Shown here in pieces: positions 59,545 to 64,000 of a stretch of DNA of 64,000 nucleotides. This DNA is from Corylus avellana (lineage: Eukaryota; Streptophyta; Magnoliopsida; Fagales; Betulaceae). The stretch spans positions 11,887,156-11,951,155 of the forward strand of contig NC_081547.1 of NCBI RefSeq assembly GCF_901000735.1, written 5' to 3'. The notes below the pieces were generated by a model that made no database searches, had not been told where the DNA came from, and saw only the letters and a list, made by a program, of their open reading frames with translations. Numbering within the stretch: the stretch's first letter is position 1; every line of letters starts with the position of its first letter. The translations under genes were made by a program, and so were the position numbers.

Positions 59545-62095
59545 ATGAAATTTTTATACCATTTTTTTTTTTGTTTTCTGACTCAAACTCCCAAAATCAC
59601 TCTGACTCAAAATAAAATCACTCTCTCTCACTCTCACTCTCTCTCTCGATCTCACTTCCAGAAACAGCGAAATCAACAAGACAGGAAGAGGAAGAAGAAG
59701 AAGGAGAAGGAGAAGATAGACGGACCTAGATCGAATCGAATCGGATCCGACCCACATACGCACATCCTCCTGGTATGTACGTGGGTCTTTGTGTATTTTC
59801 GTGTTTTGGGGCTATTTATGGATCTGGGTCTTTGTTTTCGTCCCCTGTAATTTTGAGTTGAGCTTGCATATGTTGTTTTCTTTTCTGTGAACATTGGCTT
59901 TGATGGTGAAATGATGTCTTTTTATGTGGGTATTTTATCTTTCGGCTAATTTTGAATTACCTCATATGGGGTTTCCTTGTTTGTTTTTTTTTTAATGATT
60001 ATTGGTGATCTTCAAGGTGTTTTTATATTTTTGCTTGTTTTCTCAAGTGATTGTTTTGTATTAGTCGCTAATTTGAATTCAATGAGATGCTTTTCATATT
60101 CTTTCTTTTGCTTTTGGTGATTTTCTAGGTGGTGTACGTATTTGATTAATCTCCCATTTGTTCTATTGTCGTAAACGTTGTTCTTGCATGTAGGACTTCT
60201 TCTTTCTTTATTTATGCTAGATTGAACTCATTGAGATGCGTTAAGACCGGAGAGAGCCCATTGAGATATATTTAGTTTGTTTAGATATTGGGATTTCAAG
60301 GGTAGGTCCTTAGATTTTATTGTTGGTTCTAATTGAATTTCATGAATCAATTATAAAATATATGGAATCTTATTTTATTTGTGGGAGGAATGATTCATGT
60401 GTGTACTGTATCTGGTAATTTCTCAATGCTTTCTGCTCTAATCTTTGGAGATGGTTGTTCTTTTGCAAACTTGAGAGATAATAATGTTTCACCATCCTTA
60501 GTTTGATGGGGCTACGTAAAAAATATGAATCGGAAGCACATGATGGTTTTCCTTTTCTTAAATGGAGGTATAAGAACCCAAGGGATACAAAGTTCCTCAT
60601 GGGCGTCTGACTGTATGGAATGACATTGCCAAGTTGTGTTTTGACGGTTTTTGATGAAATAGGCTGTTGCTGATACTCGATGTGTATCACATCTAAAGCT
60701 CTTTTTGTGTTCCCATCATGCAAATTTGTCTACTGGCAAGGTGCAGTATTGATTTACAGAAATCCTACCAGTTTTTTTATATAGCTTAGGCTCTTATTTC
60801 ATACTTGCTTGGTAAAGTCCAACATAATCATCATAATGCTGTAATGTTGTTGTACAGCATGACATTTGAGCCACCTTTGAGCACCTAATTTTGTTTCATA
60901 GGTGAGCAATGTCGATGGCCTAGATTTAGCTGCCCAATTGCATGACCAATAAGGATCAATCATGTAGAGAAAAGGTAAGCTATGGAATTCACCTTTATTT
61001 TTTTTTAAGAATTTAGTTTGGAAGCAAATAAAATAACTCTTAAGAATAAAAAGGAAATGAAATATTTATCTTTTGGAGGCATAAAAATTGCTTGATATCC
61101 ACTCAAATAAAGACTTGGAGGCGCTAGGGAAGACCAATGCCACTTTTGTTCCTCAACTGCTCTATTGCGTCTTGGGTTCTTTCAAGATGCTATGTGTTAA
61201 GTCCAGCAATATCTTTGGCAACGCTGGCACTTTTTCTGGTAGCAAATCAGGGGTAGCTGCAAGAATAGGCTGGTCTCACACTCATACGATCACATAGTTG
61301 ACATATCCATTTGGGCTTTGCTTGGCTTTTCCATGAAGTAATGGGATGATCATTGGCTCTGTTCTTGTGTGTGTTTTCTTCTTTGATAATTACTGAACCT
61401 GCATACATCTGCCACTATAGATGCTTTTCCTATAAAATCTAGATTTTGAGACCTGTTATGGTCATTTTTCCTTTATAGTTTTCTGGTGACATGTTGGGCC
61501 ATATCTCTTTGTGCTTTTTGCTCTTTCTGTCCATGAGTTCTCCATAAAAATATTAGTGTGTGTTTCCGTATCTTCTTGTCTTCTGGATTTTATGGGGTTT
61601 CCTTAATTGTACGATTAGAAACTAGTAGTTATGTCAAATGGGCGTTGAAGAGGTTTCACTGAACTTTCTCAATTAACCTTTATTTTTTCAAGACTTGTAG
61701 TTAATGGATTCAGATAAGTGACTGCAAAAATATAATTTATATAGTGTTCTGGAATGTCTTATATATTTATCGAGGTTCTTGAGTTTGTTTTGTTTTGTTT
61801 TTTTTTTTTTTAATCGATTTGGTGTCAGAAAATGCACTTGCTATATAGCTTATATCTTATAGTTTTTTGGCAAGACCTTTATCAACAGCATAATGTTGTA
61901 ATGTTGTCATCCTGCAGGACATATATGCCAACTTTGAGCACCTAATTTTGTTTCATATGCGAGCAATGCCGATTGCCTTGATCTAGCTGCCCAATGGCAT
62001 GACCAGCTAGTTTCAAGCATCTACAAAAACAGTAAGTTATTGCCTTTATCAACAAGAGAGGAAGAGGAAGAGGAAGAGGAAGAAGAAGAAGAAGA
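59545..62095 (+). other. CACTA internal leader/intron-rich region
   Basis: 59620-59770 looks like a 5' leader (CT runs, then GAA-rich) ending at a possible donor near 59774 (GGTATGTACG). 60823-60990 and 61888-62038 are direct copies (shared GAGCACCTAATTTTGTTTCA), both ending at a GTAAG. A 69-codon frame at 61088-61297 is not recognised. I cannot assemble a protein, but the region may hold introns or exons of a second CACTA gene. Confidence 0.45.
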
Positions 62096-62097
62096 AC
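62053..62097. repeat. GAA/GAG-rich microsatellite
   Basis: GAGGAAGAGGAAGAG... then (GAA)5, directly before the captured RPL34 sequence. Confidence 0.9.
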
Positions 62098-62098
62098 C

Positions 62099-62335
62099 GG
62101 ACGACTGCTGAGTATAAGAGGTCTAGGTTATCAAGGAACCGGACGACTGCTAACCGGGCTTATGGTGGAGTTCTTTCTGGTGGTGCTGTAAGGAAAAGGT
62201 TTGTTTTTCATAGGCACAAGGATTTACAGTTTATCCATCTCTCTTTCTCTTGTGTGTGCTTGGGTGAATGAGCATCTGTCCCAACTATTTTGTAGGATTG
62301 TTCAAGCCTTTTTGGTGGAAGAGTTCTACGATTCT
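62099..62335 (+). pseudogene. RPL34: Captured ribosomal protein L34 (eL34) gene fragment
   Basis: 62099-62198 reads [12 protein letters not shown], then [15 protein letters not shown], and stops at a GT donor; after a 97-base intron with acceptor TTTGTAG, 62296 on continues RIVQAFLVEE. This is the middle to C-terminal part of eukaryotic 60S protein eL34, with the intron in place, so the copy came from genomic DNA and not from mRNA. The conserved start of eL34 and the Lys-rich end are missing; after LVEE the reading changes to an unrelated tail. The word GAACCGGACGACTGCT occurs twice 42 bases apart, inside and just before the fragment. It lies between the CACTA terminus and transposase, so it is probably a gene fragment carried by the transposon. 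Confidence 0.8.
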
Positions 62336-63407
62336 GTGAAGAGAAAACACATAGAACTTGGGCTTTTGCAAAGAACGAAGACTCTATTGACAATCCTTGA
62401 AGCTCAAGTAAGGCTGTTAACTTGATGAATGCTTTAATTGTTATTAGCTGTGAAGTTCTGCAGTATGTTATATTCTGCGCTTGATTAGCAACTTCACTGA
62501 TAAAAAGATTTCTTTTACACCTAAATTATTGGCATTGCTTGGATGTACCTCTCCCCTACTCACGCATGTTACCCATGTCTTTCATATGATTAGACATATG
62601 ATTGATCATAAAGTAAAAGCTTTTATATATGCAAAATGAGGATAAAGTTGCAGATATGTCATTAGAGCAGATATGTCAAAATGAGGATAAGGTAGCTATG
62701 TAAATAGTAGCCTCCTACCACTCCTTTTATGCACCACCTTTAAACTTTACTTGTAGCTATATTTACTACATATGAGACACATGATATAAATGTGGTAGAG
62801 ATCCCCATATGATTCAAGTCATCCCCATATAAACATGTTGAGAGATTAATCAGATGATACTTTGAGGATTAAACCAAAATTAAGTTACAAACTAAAATAA
62901 TTAATCAGGTGTCCCTATTGTACAACAACCTCTTGGGAATAAAAAAACGATTAAAGAACTTAAAGAGAAGGAAAGTCAATTAATAGGATCTCACCATTGT
63001 AAGCCTAGCTAGCTCCTAAAGATGGCAAAAATGATTGAAAAGATTAAAGAGATCCAAAATATTGGCATGAGAGGGTTTGACTAAGGGTGGAACTAGAATT
63101 TTTTGCGTGAAAAAAACAATACTCAAAAGGAATTGTTTGTGAAGTAAAAAATTAGTTTGGGCCACTTCATAGAAAACATTATATTTTTTTAAAGGACTTC
63201 ATAAGAAATTAGTCATAGTACTAGTATGAGTATTAATAAGTAAGACTTATTATTACTTTGCATATATATCTTGAATCTTGTACTTAAAAGCTTTCGTGAG
63301 TGACTTATAAATCTGAAAATTTGATAATTGTGACAGAAAATTAAAACTTCTCTAAACACGCCTGTGATTAAATGTAGGTAAGGAGTAACTTGTGATAGTG
63401 AATAGAG
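62336..63407. other. CACTA internal, no gene recognised
   Basis: AT-rich sequence between the RPL34 fragment and the transposase ATG. Nothing codes for a recognisable protein. Confidence 0.45.
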
Positions 63408-64000
63408 ATGGATAAGAGTTGGATGCAAGAACCTACTCGATGTTCCGATCAATATCTAAAAGGTGTTGAAGAATTCCTTAGAATGGCGCGCCAATGTGTG
63501 GATGTAAATGGTATTATGAGGTGTCCATGTCGTGATTGTGCAAATCGATATTTTCGTCATATTGAGTTGGCGGAGAGTCACTTGTATGAACATGGAATTG
63601 ATCGCACATACACTCTATGGATATTCCATGGCGAAGAAGATCCGTGTGGTATAAACGTGACTGCCAACTTATACACTGATACAAATGTGAGGATAGAGGA
63701 GGTTGATGAGATTGAAGAATTGTTAGGCGATGTTCAAATGGGGACATTTTTTGAAGCCAACATAGGTGAACCCTCTACTACTCCAGGTTTGACAACTAAT
63801 AGTCACGAATATAGGACCCCTTTCTGTCGATTATGGGAAGATGGCATGGGTGGACTTTATCCAGGCTGTAATAAATTTACAAAAGTAGCTTTCATTTTGA
63901 AGATGCTTCATATAAAGACAATTTGCAACATGAGTAATAAGGCATTCGATATGATAATTAAATTGATAAAGGAGGCCCTTCCTGATGGAGACACATTGCC
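63408..64000 (+). CDS. CACTA transposase (TNP2 family), N-terminal part
   Basis: From ATG 63408 the frame is open to the last base (about 198 codons). It begins MDKSWMQEPTRCSDQYLKGV and continues with VEEFLRMARQ, then IMRCPCRDCANRYF and HLYEHGIDRTYTLWIFHGEE: the transposase-associated domain with its Cys-rich zinc-binding stretch that precedes TNP2/En-Spm transposases. The later CRLWEDGMGGLYPGCNKFTK and AFDMIIKLIKEALPDGDTLP match the linker before the catalytic domain. The catalytic DDE part lies outside the window. No stop or frameshift is visible so far, in contrast with the other transposons here. The protein would cut the element ends and bind subterminal DNA in the nucleus. Confidence 0.88.
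   Translation, partial: MDKSWMQEPTRCSDQYLKGVEEFLRMARQCVDVNGIMRCPCRDCANRYFRHIELAESHLYEHGIDRTYTLWIFHGEEDPCGINVTANLYTDTNVRIEEVDEIEELLGDVQMGTFFEANIGEPSTTPGLTTNSHEYRTPFCRLWEDGMGGLYPGCNKFTKVAFILKMLHIKTICNMSNKAFDMIIKLIKEALPDGDTL

Larger units (their letters stand above)
56339..64000 (+). mobile_element. CACTA (En/Spm-type) transposon, continues past window
   Basis: Terminus CGCTACAAGAAATTTGGTCA, one base off the usual CACTACAAGAAA, preceded by GAT as a likely 3-bp target site inside the copia remnant. Then come hairpin-rich subterminal repeats, a 62-bp satellite, more hairpins, a leader-like region, a captured RPL34 fragment and the transposase start at 63408. The right end is outside the window. 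At more than 7.6 kb with a transposase frame open to the edge, it may be an autonomous or recently autonomous copy. Confidence 0.85.

Noticed and set aside
59545..59850. 101-codon plus-strand frame with Ser/Arg/Lys-rich stretch
   Set aside because: Low-complexity CT and GAA runs of a leader; the reading does not resemble a protein family.

Overview
The window is nuclear DNA of a flowering plant, most likely a woody eudicot. Genes carry short GT-AG introns, the intergenic sequence is AT-rich, and most of the length is nested transposable elements of plant type: Athila and CRM-like Ty3/gypsy, gag-only copia-like elements, CACTA and hAT. I see one intact protein-coding gene of the host, a GDSL esterase/lipase at 15322-16786 (+). 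Every other host gene in the window is broken: two more GDSL copies, a MORC-type ATPase, one orphan receptor-kinase exon and a ribosomal L34 fragment inside a transposon.

Layout. 1-7656 is the 5' half of a minus-strand Athila-type element, present twice around a 100-N gap. It sits inside the pol of a decayed plus-strand CRM-like gypsy element (7657-11365), which in turn sits in exon 2 of a minus-strand GDSL gene (11366-12981) whose intron 1/exon 2 acceptor was also hit by a hAT-type element (11487-12634). Head to head with it, 2.3 kb away, is the intact GDSL gene. 17239-23468 holds a CACTA relic and two solo LTRs. 24457-36590 is a decayed MORC gene with a gag-only copia-like element in one intron. 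The block 22982-28425 is repeated almost exactly at 28526-33988 on the other side of a second 100-N gap. 36990-37154 is a lone receptor-kinase last exon. 38696-45814 is a complete but mutated CRM-like element with 5-bp target duplication and a nested Athila-like solo LTR. 46218-52885 is a third GDSL gene, split by another gag-only copia-like element (46723-51493). 54573-56338 is a copia RNase H remnant carrying a solo LTR. From 56339 to the window end runs a CACTA transposon with hairpin-rich subterminal arrays, a 62-bp satellite, a captured RPL34 fragment and the first 198 codons of a TNP2-type transposase.

How it fits together. This is a small cluster of tandem and inverted GDSL (GLIP-type) paralogues next to a MORC relic, expanded and inactivated by successive insertions. 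Target-site duplications give the order of several events. Two of the three N gaps are flanked by direct copies of the same sequence, so those stretches are probably unmerged contig overlaps and not real duplications; true gene and element counts should be read with that in mind. The least expected observation is that at least four different LTR families each carry a dense cluster of their own short CpG-centred palindrome, mostly upstream of the TATA box.
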